Shown: positions 8,931 through 17,225 of the stretch, in pieces
Layout: each line of letters begins with the position of its first letter
How positions within the stretch are numbered: the first letter of the stretch is position 1
The notes under the pieces: generated by a model
The model's input: only the letters and a program-made list of their open reading frames with translations
Told to the model about the DNA's origin: nothing
The model's database searches: none
NCBI RefSeq assembly: GCF_017873095.1
Contig: NZ_JAGGJU010000014.1
Location: 62,001-126,000 of the forward strand
DNA: 64,000 nucleotides
Origin: Heterorhizobium halophytocola
GTDB taxonomy: Bacteria > Pseudomonadota > Alphaproteobacteria > Rhizobiales > Rhizobiaceae
Direction: 5' to 3'
Made by a program: the position numbers and the translations under genes

Positions 8931-9812
8931 CTACTGCATCTCCCGGGATGCATCGAATGCGACGGCCGGAAGTCCGGGGACGGTAACCGCCATGGAAAAC
9001 AGACTGCCGGAATGGGGATGGGCCTGCAGTTCGTCGTCACTCCGGCCGGCCCGCGCCGAGGTAACGTAGAGCGTCCGCAAATCCGCTCCGCCGAACGCCA
9101 CCATGGTCGGGCAACGAACCGGCAGCAGGTGTTCCTCCAGTAGCCGACCGTCCGGGCTGTAGCGTCGGACCCGGCCGCCGACATAGAGTGCGACCCAGTA
9201 GCAACCTTCGGCATCGACGGCTGCGCCGTCCGGGCGCCCATCCTCCTCCCTTGTCTGGATGAAGACCGAGGGGTCGCCGAGTGCGCCCGTGTCCGGCTGA
9301 TAATCGCGGCGCCAGACCGTCCGTCTGGGCGTGTCGGAATGGTAGAGCGTTCGCCCATCGGGGGAAAAGGCGAGGCCGTTCGATGTGGTGAGGCCGCTGG
9401 CAACGGCTTCGAGCCGTCCGTCGTGATAGCGGTAGATACTGGCCGTCTGGCCGCGACGCTGTTCGTCGATCGTGCCGAGCATGAAACGGTTGCCGGGTGC
9501 GACCTTGCCGTCATTGAAACGGCTGTTTGTCGTGTCTTCGGGATTGTCGGCGAGCTTGCGTTCCAGTGTCCCTTCGGCCCCGATCAGCCAGATGCCACTC
9601 CGAAGCCCGGCGATGAAGCCGCCGCCGTGCCGCAGGCCGATGCAGCCGATATCTTCCGGAACGACAATCCTTTGGTGCACACCGGTTCCGGGCCGAAACG
9701 CATGAATGGACTGTCCCTTGATGTCGACGAAGTAGAGCGTTTGCTCGGCGGTGGACCAGACGGGCGATTCGCCGAGCTCAGCCCGGATGTCCAGCGCTAT
9801 GTCGAACGCCAT
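8931..9812 (-). CDS. SMP-30/gluconolactonase family protein
   Basis: A 293-residue six-bladed beta-propeller of the SMP-30/LRE family, which hydrolyses sugar lactones using one divalent metal. Visible family features are the N-terminal ELGESPVW with the metal-binding glutamate, NDGKVAPGNRFMLGT, TTSNGLAFSPDGRTLYHSDT and PDGAAVDAEGCYWVA, which contribute further metal and catalytic residues. No signal peptide is seen, so it is probably cytoplasmic. It lies three bases after the FGE gene and in line with LacI, so the three are likely one transcript. This suggests a sugar-acid or sugar-lactone step in the pathway that the sulfatase opens. The specific lactone is not determinable. Confidence 0.92.
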   Translation of the reverse strand: MAFDIALDIRAELGESPVWSTAEQTLYFVDIKGQSIHAFRPGTGVHQRIVVPEDIGCIGLRHGGGFIAGLRSGIWLIGAEGTLERKLADNPEDTTNSRFNDGKVAPGNRFMLGTIDEQRRGQTASIYRYHDGRLEAVASGLTTSNGLAFSPDGRTLYHSDTPRRTVWRRDYQPDTGALGDPSVFIQTREEDGRPDGAAVDAEGCYWVALYVGGRVRRYSPDGRLLEEHLLPVRCPTMVAFGGADLRTLYVTSARAGRSDDELQAHPHSGSLFSMAVTVPGLPAVAFDASREMQ

Positions 9813-9815
9813 TGC

Positions 9816-10763
9816 TCAGCCCGTTCCGAACATTGGGGCACCGTAGGCGATGCGAAAGCCGGTATTGCTCGATGCGCTGTCGGGCGACAACCCCATGCGG
9901 GCGGCAATACGGTAGCGATAGCAATAGCTCTTGTGGCAGAGGAAGGATCCGCCTTTCAGTACCCTGTCGCCTGCCTTGCGGGCCTGTTCGTTGCGCGCCT
10001 TTGCTGCCTTTGTGAGCGACCGGACCTTGAACGGATCGGCGCTCCATTCCCAGACATTGCCGGCCATGTTGTAGAGCCCGGTTTCGCTGGGTTCGAAGGA
10101 ACGCACCGGCGCGGTGCCGTAATAGCCATCCCTTTGCGTATTCGTCTGCGGAAACCGGCCCTGCCAGATATTGCAGAATATCTGCTCGTCGGTCGGTTCC
10201 GCGTCCCCCCAGGGGAAGCGGCGGGACCGGTTTCCACCGCGGGCGGCATGTTCCCATTCCGCCTCCGACGGAAGCCTTCCGCCGACCCAGGCGGCGAAGG
10301 CATCGGCATCGTTCCAGGTGACTTGCGTGACGGGATGATCCAGACGGTCCTCGATCGAGCTGCCCGGACCTTCCGGCTCTCGCCAGTTCGCCCCGTCAAC
10401 GCGTGCCCACCACGGGGTTCCCGTGACATTCAGCGCGGCGATCTCTGGCCTGTCCATCAGGCCGGCAAAGACGGCGGCAAAGCCGAAGCGCTCGGATTCG
10501 GTGACAAAGCCCGTCGCGGCGACAAAATCGGCAAAGCGGCGGTTCGAGACGGTTTCTGCTTCGAGATAGAAGTCGGCCAAGGTGACGGGCCGTTCGGGGC
10601 CCTCGCCATCGGTGACCAGGATCGGGTCATGGGTGCCGACGAAACTTTGGCCACCCTTGACGAACACCACATCGCCCGGGGCTCCGCGTCCGGCGATGAT
10701 CGGTGTGGTTTTCGTCGGTCCGGACGGCCCGGCTCTGCGCTGGGCTTCGCAACATCCGCTCAT
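9816..10763 (-). CDS. Formylglycine-generating enzyme (sulfatase-activating, aerobic type)
   Basis: Oxidises a cysteine in the CxPxR motif of sulfatases to C-alpha-formylglycine, using O2 and copper. The 315-residue FGE-sulfatase domain contains LPSEAEWEHAARGG, NMAGNVWEWSAD and, decisively, GGSFLCHKSYCYRYR with the redox cysteine pair Cys276 and Cys281. These match the two catalytic cysteines of authentic FGE and separate it from the many FGE-fold relatives that lack them. No signal peptide is present. The ATG at 10763 follows GAGGTAG. It ends three bases before the lactonase and begins ten bases after LacI. The obvious client is the Cys-type sulfatase encoded divergently at 12047. Confidence 0.95.
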   Translation of the reverse strand: MSGCCEAQRRAGPSGPTKTTPIIAGRGAPGDVVFVKGGQSFVGTHDPILVTDGEGPERPVTLADFYLEAETVSNRRFADFVAATGFVTESERFGFAAVFAGLMDRPEIAALNVTGTPWWARVDGANWREPEGPGSSIEDRLDHPVTQVTWNDADAFAAWVGGRLPSEAEWEHAARGGNRSRRFPWGDAEPTDEQIFCNIWQGRFPQTNTQRDGYYGTAPVRSFEPSETGLYNMAGNVWEWSADPFKVRSLTKAAKARNEQARKAGDRVLKGGSFLCHKSYCYRYRIAARMGLSPDSASSNTGFRIAYGAPMFGTG

Positions 10764-10772
10764 GGGTCTACC

Positions 10773-11825
10773 TCACATGTCGTTGCCGATGGTCGGCATG
10801 CCGCGCCGGCTGCTGTCACGCGCCACGATGTCCCAGTCGATTGGTGCGATTCGTGATGGCTTGTCGCGCAGGCGCTCCAGGATGATTTCGGCGGACAGTC
10901 GGCCGATGTTGTCGCGGTCGGGCCGGACCGACGACAAGGTTGGGGTGAGGCAGGCGCTGGCCTCGGCATCGCCGAAACCGATGACACCGACGTCCTCGGG
11001 CACGTTCTTGGCGAGTTTTCGCAGGCCACGCAGCACACCATAGGCAACGGTGTCGCTGTTGCAGACGATACCATCGATCGCCGGATTGTCGGCCAGCAGT
11101 TCGAGGCACAACGCTTCGCCGAGGTCGGGATGGCCGGGTTCCGCCCGCGTCTTCATCACCACCGGCGGCAGGCCCTGCCTTTCGGCAAGGCGACGCATTC
11201 CAGCGGCACGCTTGGCGGCACGCGCATCAATCTCCCGCATGCTGCCGAGAAAGGCGAGATTGCGGTAGCCACGCTCTATCAGGTGCCTGGCCTGGGCCGC
11301 GCCGATTTCGCCGTGGTCGAGCCCGGCTGCCGAATCGATCACGTCTCCGTCCAGATCCCACATCTCGACGATCGGCACGCCGGAATGGCGCAGCAGGTCG
11401 TTGACCTTGGGATGGTGATCGACGCCGATAATCGCAATGGCGGCCGGACGCCAGCTCAGCATGGAGCGCACCAGCTTCAGCTCTTCGTCCGCGTCATAGC
11501 GTGTATTGGCGAGCATCACGTGCAGATTGCTGGCCAGCAGGGTCGATTGCAGACGGTCCACGATGGTGGCGAATTCGGAATAATAGAGCGACGTGACGAC
11601 CACGCCGACAAGGTCCGAGCGTGTGCCAGCCAGGCCGCCCGCCAGGCGGTTGGGCACGTAGTTCAGGTCTTCCATCGCCGTGGCGATCTTGCGCCGCAGT
11701 TCGGGCCGAACTGTGTCGGGCGCACGCAGGGCCCGCGACACCGTGTTGGCGGAAACCCCGACCCGGGCGGCAATCGAGGCGAGTGTCGCCGGCGGTCGTT
11801 GCCCGTCATTCCTGCGGTCCTCCAT
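10773..11825 (-). CDS. LacI family transcriptional regulator
   Basis: A 350-residue repressor-type regulator. The LacI helix-turn-helix is at residues 14-33 (TLASIAARVGVSANTVSRAL), with the hinge helix region VPNRLAGGLAG following. The ligand-binding core is periplasmic-binding-protein-like and includes IIGVDHHPKVNDLL and GVIGFGDAEASACL. It heads the minus-strand set LacI-FGE-SMP-30 and is divergent from the sulfatase-ABC operon. The intergenic region contains a perfect LacI-type palindrome 44 bases from its start. It most likely represses both directions in the absence of a sugar-like inducer. Confidence 0.95.
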   Translation of the reverse strand: MEDRRNDGQRPPATLASIAARVGVSANTVSRALRAPDTVRPELRRKIATAMEDLNYVPNRLAGGLAGTRSDLVGVVVTSLYYSEFATIVDRLQSTLLASNLHVMLANTRYDADEELKLVRSMLSWRPAAIAIIGVDHHPKVNDLLRHSGVPIVEMWDLDGDVIDSAAGLDHGEIGAAQARHLIERGYRNLAFLGSMREIDARAAKRAAGMRRLAERQGLPPVVMKTRAEPGHPDLGEALCLELLADNPAIDGIVCNSDTVAYGVLRGLRKLAKNVPEDVGVIGFGDAEASACLTPTLSSVRPDRDNIGRLSAEIILERLRDKPSRIAPIDWDIVARDSSRRGMPTIGNDM

Positions 11826-11868
11826 CGTGGCGCTTTCCCCTTTTTGATTTTTGATAAGTTAGCGTTGC

Positions 11869-11880
11869 GTTAGCGCTAAC
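11869..11880. promoter_or_regulatory. LacI-type operator palindrome
   Basis: GTTAGCGCTAAC is a perfect 12-base palindrome centred on CG, the typical form for LacI-family operators. A second half-like copy, GTTAGCG, lies just upstream at about 11859-11865. It sits between the divergent LacI (start 11825) and sulfatase (start 12047) genes, close to the LacI start, and so probably gives autoregulation and shared control. Confidence 0.7.
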
Positions 11881-12046
11881 TTTATGCCATCAATTCGCCC
11901 GGAGGACAAGTTGGTGGCCGCATCGGAGAGACTGGCGGCGCTGATTTCCAGAGTTTTTTTGGTGAAGGCATTCTTTTTGCGTTGACCGCTCTCAATGAGT
12001 GCCGGGCGCAGAAAACGTGTTGCAGACTATGGGGAGCGAGGAGTGC

Positions 12047-13483
12047 ATGGCGGAGCGTCCCAATATCATTCTCATCATGACCGACCAGCAGCGCTACGAT
12101 TCGATCGCGGCACTCGGCTATCCCTATGCTGTCACGCCCAATCTCGACAGTTTGGCTGAAAACGGCGTGACGCTGACCGATTGTCACATCACCGCACCGA
12201 GCTGTGTACCGTCCCGCGCCAGTCTGTTTTCAGGCTATTATCCGCACACAACCGGTGTGCTCGCCAATGGCCAGAAATGGCAGCACACCTGGGTCGAGAA
12301 GCTGCGGGACGCCGGCTATCGTTGCGTCAATGTCGGCAAGATGCACACCATTCCCTACAATTCCGACAGTGGTTTCCACGAGCGCTATGTGGTGGAAAAC
12401 AAGGACCGCTATATGGAGGGGCGCTATTATTTCGACGAATGGGACAAGGCGCTGGCCGCCAATGGCCTGGTGAAGCAGCAGCGCGAGACCTATCGCCAAT
12501 TGCCGGACTATCGGGATCGGCTCGGCACCTTCGACTGGGAGTTGCCCGAAGCCCTGCATTCCGATGCCTTTGTCGGCAACATGGCCAAGTGGTGGGTCGA
12601 GAACTATCCGCCGACCGAGCCCCTGTTCCTGCAGGTCGGTTTTCCAGGTCCGCATCCGCCCTTCGATCCGCCGGCGCGCTATACCAAACCTTATCTCGAG
12701 TGCAATGACCTGCCGCTGCCGCAGCCGACCCGGGAAGAGCTCGACAGCCTCCATCAGGAGCTGAAGGACAAGCGTCAGCACGATGTCGAGGTCGATCATG
12801 ATTCCGTCGTCTGGAGCCTGGACCCGACGCCCGACCAGATGCACCGGCTCTGGGCGCATTATCTGGGCAATGTCACCCTGATCGACGAGAAGGTCGGCGA
12901 ACTGCTGGCCAGCCTGAAAGAACGGGGCTATCTGGACGATGCCATTGTCATCTTCACCTCCGACCACGGGGAATGCCTGGGTGAACATGGCCTGATTCAG
13001 AAATGGTCGATGTATGACATCGTCACGCGCGTGCCGACCATCATCTGGTCCACATCGGGCCGCTTCGAAGGCGGACGGGAACTGAACGGTCTCTGCCAGC
13101 TCTTCGATCTCGGACCGACCATCCTCGAATATGCCGGGATCACGCCACCCGAGAGCTTCGAGGCGCGCAGCCTCAAATCGGCGCTGGAGACCGGGGACTG
13201 GACCCCGCGCACCCACGTGTTCTGCGAGCAGATGGGCGATGTGGCGATGGCCGGCGGTACGGAATTCATGACCGGTGTGCGCAGCGACACCTGGAAGCTC
13301 GTGCACTTCAAGGGGTCCGAGGATGGCCAGCTGTTCGATCTCGAAAACGACCCCAAGGAAGTCCGCAATCTCTGGAGCGATCCGGCCTATCTCGATCGCA
13401 AGCGCGAGCTTCTCGACGTGATGCGCGACTGGCTGATCGAGTCCAATTACCGCACGCGCGACGTCATGGCAGGTGCACGATGA
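12047..13483 (+). CDS. Cysteine-type sulfatase (alkaline phosphatase superfamily), cytoplasmic
   Basis: Hydrolyses a sulfate ester. The 478-residue protein starts at the ATG at 12047, preceded by GAGGAG; in-frame starts further upstream (11999, 12029) look less likely. The sulfatase signature CVPSR places the formylglycine precursor at Cys53 and its arginine at Arg57. Other active-site elements are the metal-binding DQQ at 13-15, VGKMH (Lys98), GPH (His203) and TSDHG (Asp306-His307). No signal peptide is visible, so it should act in the cytoplasm, on an ester imported by the ABC transporter encoded immediately downstream. The FGE gene across the divergent promoter supplies maturation. Substrate specificity is unknown; phosphonate-monoester activity, known in relatives, is an alternative. 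Confidence 0.93.
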   Translation: MAERPNIILIMTDQQRYDSIAALGYPYAVTPNLDSLAENGVTLTDCHITAPSCVPSRASLFSGYYPHTTGVLANGQKWQHTWVEKLRDAGYRCVNVGKMHTIPYNSDSGFHERYVVENKDRYMEGRYYFDEWDKALAANGLVKQQRETYRQLPDYRDRLGTFDWELPEALHSDAFVGNMAKWWVENYPPTEPLFLQVGFPGPHPPFDPPARYTKPYLECNDLPLPQPTREELDSLHQELKDKRQHDVEVDHDSVVWSLDPTPDQMHRLWAHYLGNVTLIDEKVGELLASLKERGYLDDAIVIFTSDHGECLGEHGLIQKWSMYDIVTRVPTIIWSTSGRFEGGRELNGLCQLFDLGPTILEYAGITPPESFEARSLKSALETGDWTPRTHVFCEQMGDVAMAGGTEFMTGVRSDTWKLVHFKGSEDGQLFDLENDPKEVRNLWSDPAYLDRKRELLDVMRDWLIESNYRTRDVMAGAR

Positions 13484-13541
13484 GCGCGCCTTCGAGACGG
13501 CGGATGCATTGGCCGGTCATGCCGACCGGGGGAGACCGCTG

Positions 13542-14339
13542 ATGTCGGACAGTCCTATCACGCCAAGCGCCGGCCGATCCGGTCTTTCCGTCGGTACCTT
13601 CGGCATGCTGGGCCTCAACATCGTTTCGGTGGCGGCAGGCATTGCCCTGTGGGCGGCCGTCACGGCGACCGGGGTCGTCGGGCTGCCGACACCCATGGCG
13701 GTTGCCGGCAAGGCATTCGAACTGGCCGCAAACGGCACGCTGCTTGACGATGCGCTTGCCAGCCTTGGCCGGGTCCTTGCCGGTTTCATTCTCGGCATTC
13801 TGGTGGCTATCCCGGTCGGCTTCCTGATGGGCTGGTACCGTGTTGCCCGGGGCATCATCGAACCCTATGTCCAGTTCTTCCGCACCATTCCGCCGCTTGC
13901 GATCATCCCGCTTGCGATCGTCACCATGGGCATCGAGGAAACGCCGAAGATCTTCGTCATCTTCCTCGCCGCCTTCCTGTCCAGCGTCATCGCGACCTAT
14001 CAGGGCGTGATCAGCGTCGATCGAACCATGATCAATGCCGCCCGGGTGCTCGGGGCCGGCGATTTCACCATTTTCCGGCGTGTGGTGATCCCCGCTTCGG
14101 TGCCCTACATCATGGTCGGTGTGCGCGTCGGGCTCGGCTCGTCCTGGGCAACCGTGGTGGCCGCCGAACTGATCGCCGCCCAGTCCGGTCTCGGCTTTCG
14201 CATGCAGCAGGCCCAGCTCTACTACGACCTGCCCACCATCTTCGTCAGCCTCATTGCCATCGGCGTGCTCGGCCTGATCATGGATCGGATCGTGATGGCC
14301 ACCGACAATGTCCTGACGTCCTGGCAGGAGCGCCTATGA
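13542..14339 (+). CDS. ABC transporter permease (SsuC/TauC-like)
   Basis: A 265-residue inner membrane permease with about six helices, of the nitrate/sulfonate/taurine importer type. The cytoplasmic coupling motif lies near residues 161-195 (a GAGDFTIFRRVVIPASVPYI stretch with the EAA-loop spacing). The ATG at 13542 follows GGGGGAGA and is preferred over an upstream frame overlapping the sulfatase gene. The stop overlaps the ATPase start by four bases. The gene order sulfatase-permease-ATPase-binding protein suggests a sulfate ester or sulfonate importer that feeds the sulfatase. Confidence 0.92.
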   Translation: MSDSPITPSAGRSGLSVGTFGMLGLNIVSVAAGIALWAAVTATGVVGLPTPMAVAGKAFELAANGTLLDDALASLGRVLAGFILGILVAIPVGFLMGWYRVARGIIEPYVQFFRTIPPLAIIPLAIVTMGIEETPKIFVIFLAAFLSSVIATYQGVISVDRTMINAARVLGAGDFTIFRRVVIPASVPYIMVGVRVGLGSSWATVVAAELIAAQSGLGFRMQQAQLYYDLPTIFVSLIAIGVLGLIMDRIVMATDNVLTSWQERL

Positions 14340-15103
14340 CCCCCAAGATTTCCTTTCAGAATGTCTCGAAGGTCTTTGACCTCGGCGCCACGCGCTTTAC
14401 CGCGCTCGAAAGCCTGTCGCTCGATATCGAGGACGGGGAATTCATCACGGTCGTCGGCCCGTCCGGCTGCGGCAAATCGACGGCGATGAACATCGCCGGC
14501 GGCCTGACCGGGCCCACCTCCGGCAAGGTGACGGTCGATGGCGTCGAGGTGCGCGGCCCGAGCCCCGAGCGTGGCGTGATCTTTCAGCAATATGCCCTGT
14601 TTCCCTGGCTGACGGTACGGGAAAATGTCGAGTTCGGCCTGAAGATCGCCGGCCACCCGAAAACCGAGCGTCGGCGCATTTCCGATCACTTCATCGAACT
14701 CGTCGGGCTGACGCATTTCGCCGAATCGCTGCCCAAGACCCTGTCGGGGGGCATGAAGCAGCGCTGCGCGATCGCGCGCGCCTATGCGGTCAATCCGAAG
14801 ATCCTGTTGATGGACGAACCTTTCGGCGCGCTCGACGCGCTGACCCGCGTGCAATTGCAGGACCAGTTGCTGGCGATGTGGAGCAAAGAGCGCCGCACGG
14901 TCGTCTTCATCACCCATGACGTGGATGAAGCCGTGTTCCTGGCGAGCCGCGTCATCGTCATGGCGGCCCGGCCCGGCCGCCTGCACAAGATCATCCCGGT
15001 CGAACTGCCCTATCCGAGGACGGAGGAGATGCGGCTTTCACCGGAGTTCGCGGCGCTCAGAAACGAGGTCTGGCGCTCTGTGTATCACCCGGCATCGCAG
15101 TGA
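14336..15103 (+). CDS. ABC transporter ATP-binding protein (SsuB/TauB-like)
   Basis: A 255-residue nucleotide-binding subunit. It has Walker A GPSGCGKST near residue 42, a Q-loop QQYALFPWL, the ABC signature LSGGMKQR, Walker B ILLMDEP and a switch histidine in FITHDVDEA. These are standard for the sulfonate/nitrate/taurine (SsuB/TauB) class. It overlaps the permease stop by four bases, giving translational coupling. It lies 25 bases before the binding-protein gene and powers uptake through the permease at 13542-14339. Confidence 0.95.
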   Translation: MTPKISFQNVSKVFDLGATRFTALESLSLDIEDGEFITVVGPSGCGKSTAMNIAGGLTGPTSGKVTVDGVEVRGPSPERGVIFQQYALFPWLTVRENVEFGLKIAGHPKTERRRISDHFIELVGLTHFAESLPKTLSGGMKQRCAIARAYAVNPKILLMDEPFGALDALTRVQLQDQLLAMWSKERRTVVFITHDVDEAVFLASRVIVMAARPGRLHKIIPVELPYPRTEEMRLSPEFAALRNEVWRSVYHPASQ

Positions 15104-15128
15104 CATAAACTCTAGGAGGAGGAACACC

Positions 15129-16106
15129 ATGATCACGAGACGTAACCTGATGATGACGACCGCAGCGCTTGCCGCGGCCGGCACCTTGCCGGCCATGCGC
15201 CCGGCGCAGGCATCCACCGACGACCTCAGCATCGGCTATATAGCCGATTTTCCCAATGCCAGCGTCTTTGCCATTGCCGAGGACCAGAAGCTCTGGGATG
15301 CCGAAGGCCTGTCGCCGAGCCTGAAGGTCTTCACCAACGGGCCGATCCAGATCCAGGCCATGGGGGCCGGAAGCCTGAATTTCGGCACCATCGGTCCCGG
15401 CGCGCTGTGGCTGCCGGCCAGCGGCCGCGCCAAGGTGATCGGCGTCAACGATATCGGCTTTTCCGACCGCATCATCGCCCAGTCGGGCATCAAGTCGGTC
15501 GAGGAGCTGAAGGGCAAGAAGGTTGGGGTGCCCCAGGGCACGTCGGGCGACATGATCCTGCGCATGGGCCTCGCGAAAGCCGGCATGACCGTCGAGGACA
15601 TCGAGATGGTGCCGATGGACCCGAGCACGGTGGTGGCCGCCTTTGCCGCCAAGCAGATCGATGCCGCCGGCATCTGGTATCCGCTGATCGACGCGATCAA
15701 GGCGCGCGTGCCGGATCTCAACGAACTGGTCGGCAACAAGGACTTCTTCCCCGATACCTCCTTCATCAACACCTATGTGGCCGGCAACGACATCGTCGAG
15801 AAGAACCCGAAGCTTGTCGTCAGCTTCCTCAAGGTGATGAAGAAGGCGATGGACTACCGCATCGAGAATCTCGATCGTTCGATCGAGCTGACGACCGCTT
15901 TCCTCAAGGCACCGAAGGAGGCGACCGAGAAGGTGGCGCGCAGCCGCAAGATGCTGTCGAGCGCGGATCTGAACACGTTCAACGAAGACGGCACGGTCGA
16001 AAAGTGGCTGACCCAATTCAACGACATGTTCAAGACCTTCGGCACGGTGAAGGATCCCATGCCGGCCGAGCAGTATTATACCAAGACGCTGTTCGCCGAG
16101 GCGTAA
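15129..16106 (+). CDS. ABC transporter substrate-binding protein (SsuA/TauA/NMT1-like)
   Basis: A 325-residue periplasmic receptor starting at the ATG at 15129 after a strong AGGAGGAGGA site. The N-terminus (MITRRNLMMTTAALAAAG, cut near residue 28 after AQA) is a signal peptide with a twin-arginine-like TRRNLM, so Tat export is possible. The mature protein resembles the SsuA/NMT1 class: LKGKKVGVPQGTSGDMILRM near residues 127-146 and a fold-typical FAAKQIDAAGIW. It is the last gene of the sulfatase operon and is followed by a clear terminator. The ligand is probably the sulfated compound, but nothing in the sequence fixes it. Confidence 0.92.
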   Translation: MITRRNLMMTTAALAAAGTLPAMRPAQASTDDLSIGYIADFPNASVFAIAEDQKLWDAEGLSPSLKVFTNGPIQIQAMGAGSLNFGTIGPGALWLPASGRAKVIGVNDIGFSDRIIAQSGIKSVEELKGKKVGVPQGTSGDMILRMGLAKAGMTVEDIEMVPMDPSTVVAAFAAKQIDAAGIWYPLIDAIKARVPDLNELVGNKDFFPDTSFINTYVAGNDIVEKNPKLVVSFLKVMKKAMDYRIENLDRSIELTTAFLKAPKEATEKVARSRKMLSSADLNTFNEDGTVEKWLTQFNDMFKTFGTVKDPMPAEQYYTKTLFAEA

Positions 16107-16122
16107 CCTTCGGCCGGGATCC

Positions 16123-16147
16123 GCCGGCCCGCAGAGGGCCGGCGTTT
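16123..16147 (+). terminator. Rho-independent terminator after sulfatase-ABC operon
   Basis: A perfect eight-base-pair GC stem (GCCGGCCC / GGGCCGGC) with loop GCAGA is followed by GTTTTC. It begins 16 bases after the binding-protein stop and lies before the convergent gene at 16170-17204. Confidence 0.85.
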
Positions 16148-16169
16148 TCATCGCACCTGACGCATCCGC

Positions 16170-17204
16170 CTACCGGCCGATCCGGGGCCATGTGTCGGAC
16201 AGCCGGTAGCCGCCCGGCCAGGGATCTGCCGGGTCGAGCATCAACTGGTGGGTGCCGGTGATCCAGCCGCGGCCGGAGATCAGCGGATAGATCGCGTCGC
16301 GTTCGCCAACCCTTGCCAAAGCGTCGATGCTGCAACGAAATTCCGAGCCGATGATCGAGCGGGCCAGATAGGTGTCACCGACCTTCATCTCCCCCTTGGC
16401 ATGCAGAACCGCCATCCGCGCCGAACATCCTGTGCCGGTGGGCGAGCGATCGATCTTGCCTGGCTGGATGACGACGGCATTGGCACCGGTCAGATGACCA
16501 TCCTTGCGGGTGAGGGGGCCGGCAATCTGGCAGAACGAGATATGATTCCAGTCCGAATTTTCCGGATGGGTGAACCCGATCTGCTCATTCGCCGCATTGG
16601 TGATCCGGATGCCGGTCTCCGCGATCTCGCGAGCTTCGTCCGGCGTGACGGCAAAGCCGAGGCTTGCCGCATCGACGATGACGAAGCTGTCGCCGCCATA
16701 GGCCGTATCGACCGTCAGCGTGCCCAGGCCCTCGACCTCCAGCGGCACCGAGAGCCTGTCGGCAAAGGACGGCACATTGCGCACGGTGATCCGTTCCGCC
16801 TTGCCGTTTGCGCAGTCGGCCGTGACCTCCACCAGTCCTCCCGGCGCCTCCAGCACCATCTTCGTTACCGGCTCTTGCATCGGAATGATTCCGCTGTCGA
16901 GCAGGACGGTCGAGACACAGATCGAGTTGGAGCCGGACATCGGCGGGGTGTCGGCCGGCTCCATGATGATCCAGCCCATCTGGGCGCGCGGATCTTTTGG
17001 CGGGACCAGCAGGTTGACGTGGCGGAAGACCCCGCCGCGGGGCTCGTTCAGCACGAAATTGCGCAATGTCTCATCGCGGGCGATGAACCGGGACTGATCC
17101 CAGAGCGTATCGCCCGGCGGCGGCAGCACGCCGCCGACAATCACGTCGCCGACTTCGCCCTCGGCGTGACAGCTGACGACATGGATGACCTTGGTCGTGC
17201 GCAT
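16170..17204 (-). CDS. Proline racemase superfamily protein (hydroxyproline epimerase/dehydratase-like) with unusual active-site residues
   Basis: A 344-residue member of the proline racemase/hydroxyproline 2-epimerase/trans-3-hydroxyproline dehydratase superfamily. Family motifs are clear: the N-terminal HVVSCHAEGEVGDV, the first active-site loop PPMSGSN, TAYGGDSFV, and the second loop DRSPTGTGCSAR. The first loop normally carries catalytic Cys in MCGH; here it is Ser90. The second normally reads SPCGTGT; here the Cys position is Thr256, and a cysteine appears four residues later (Cys260). Substrate and reaction (epimerisation or dehydration) therefore cannot be assigned by name. It is the third gene of an operon with an M20 amidohydrolase and an Ldh-family reductase, which fits imino-acid catabolism. 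Confidence 0.88.
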   Translation of the reverse strand: MRTTKVIHVVSCHAEGEVGDVIVGGVLPPPGDTLWDQSRFIARDETLRNFVLNEPRGGVFRHVNLLVPPKDPRAQMGWIIMEPADTPPMSGSNSICVSTVLLDSGIIPMQEPVTKMVLEAPGGLVEVTADCANGKAERITVRNVPSFADRLSVPLEVEGLGTLTVDTAYGGDSFVIVDAASLGFAVTPDEAREIAETGIRITNAANEQIGFTHPENSDWNHISFCQIAGPLTRKDGHLTGANAVVIQPGKIDRSPTGTGCSARMAVLHAKGEMKVGDTYLARSIIGSEFRCSIDALARVGERDAIYPLISGRGWITGTHQLMLDPADPWPGGYRLSDTWPRIGR

Positions 17205-17225
17205 CTGGCGTTCCTTTGCCCCGCC

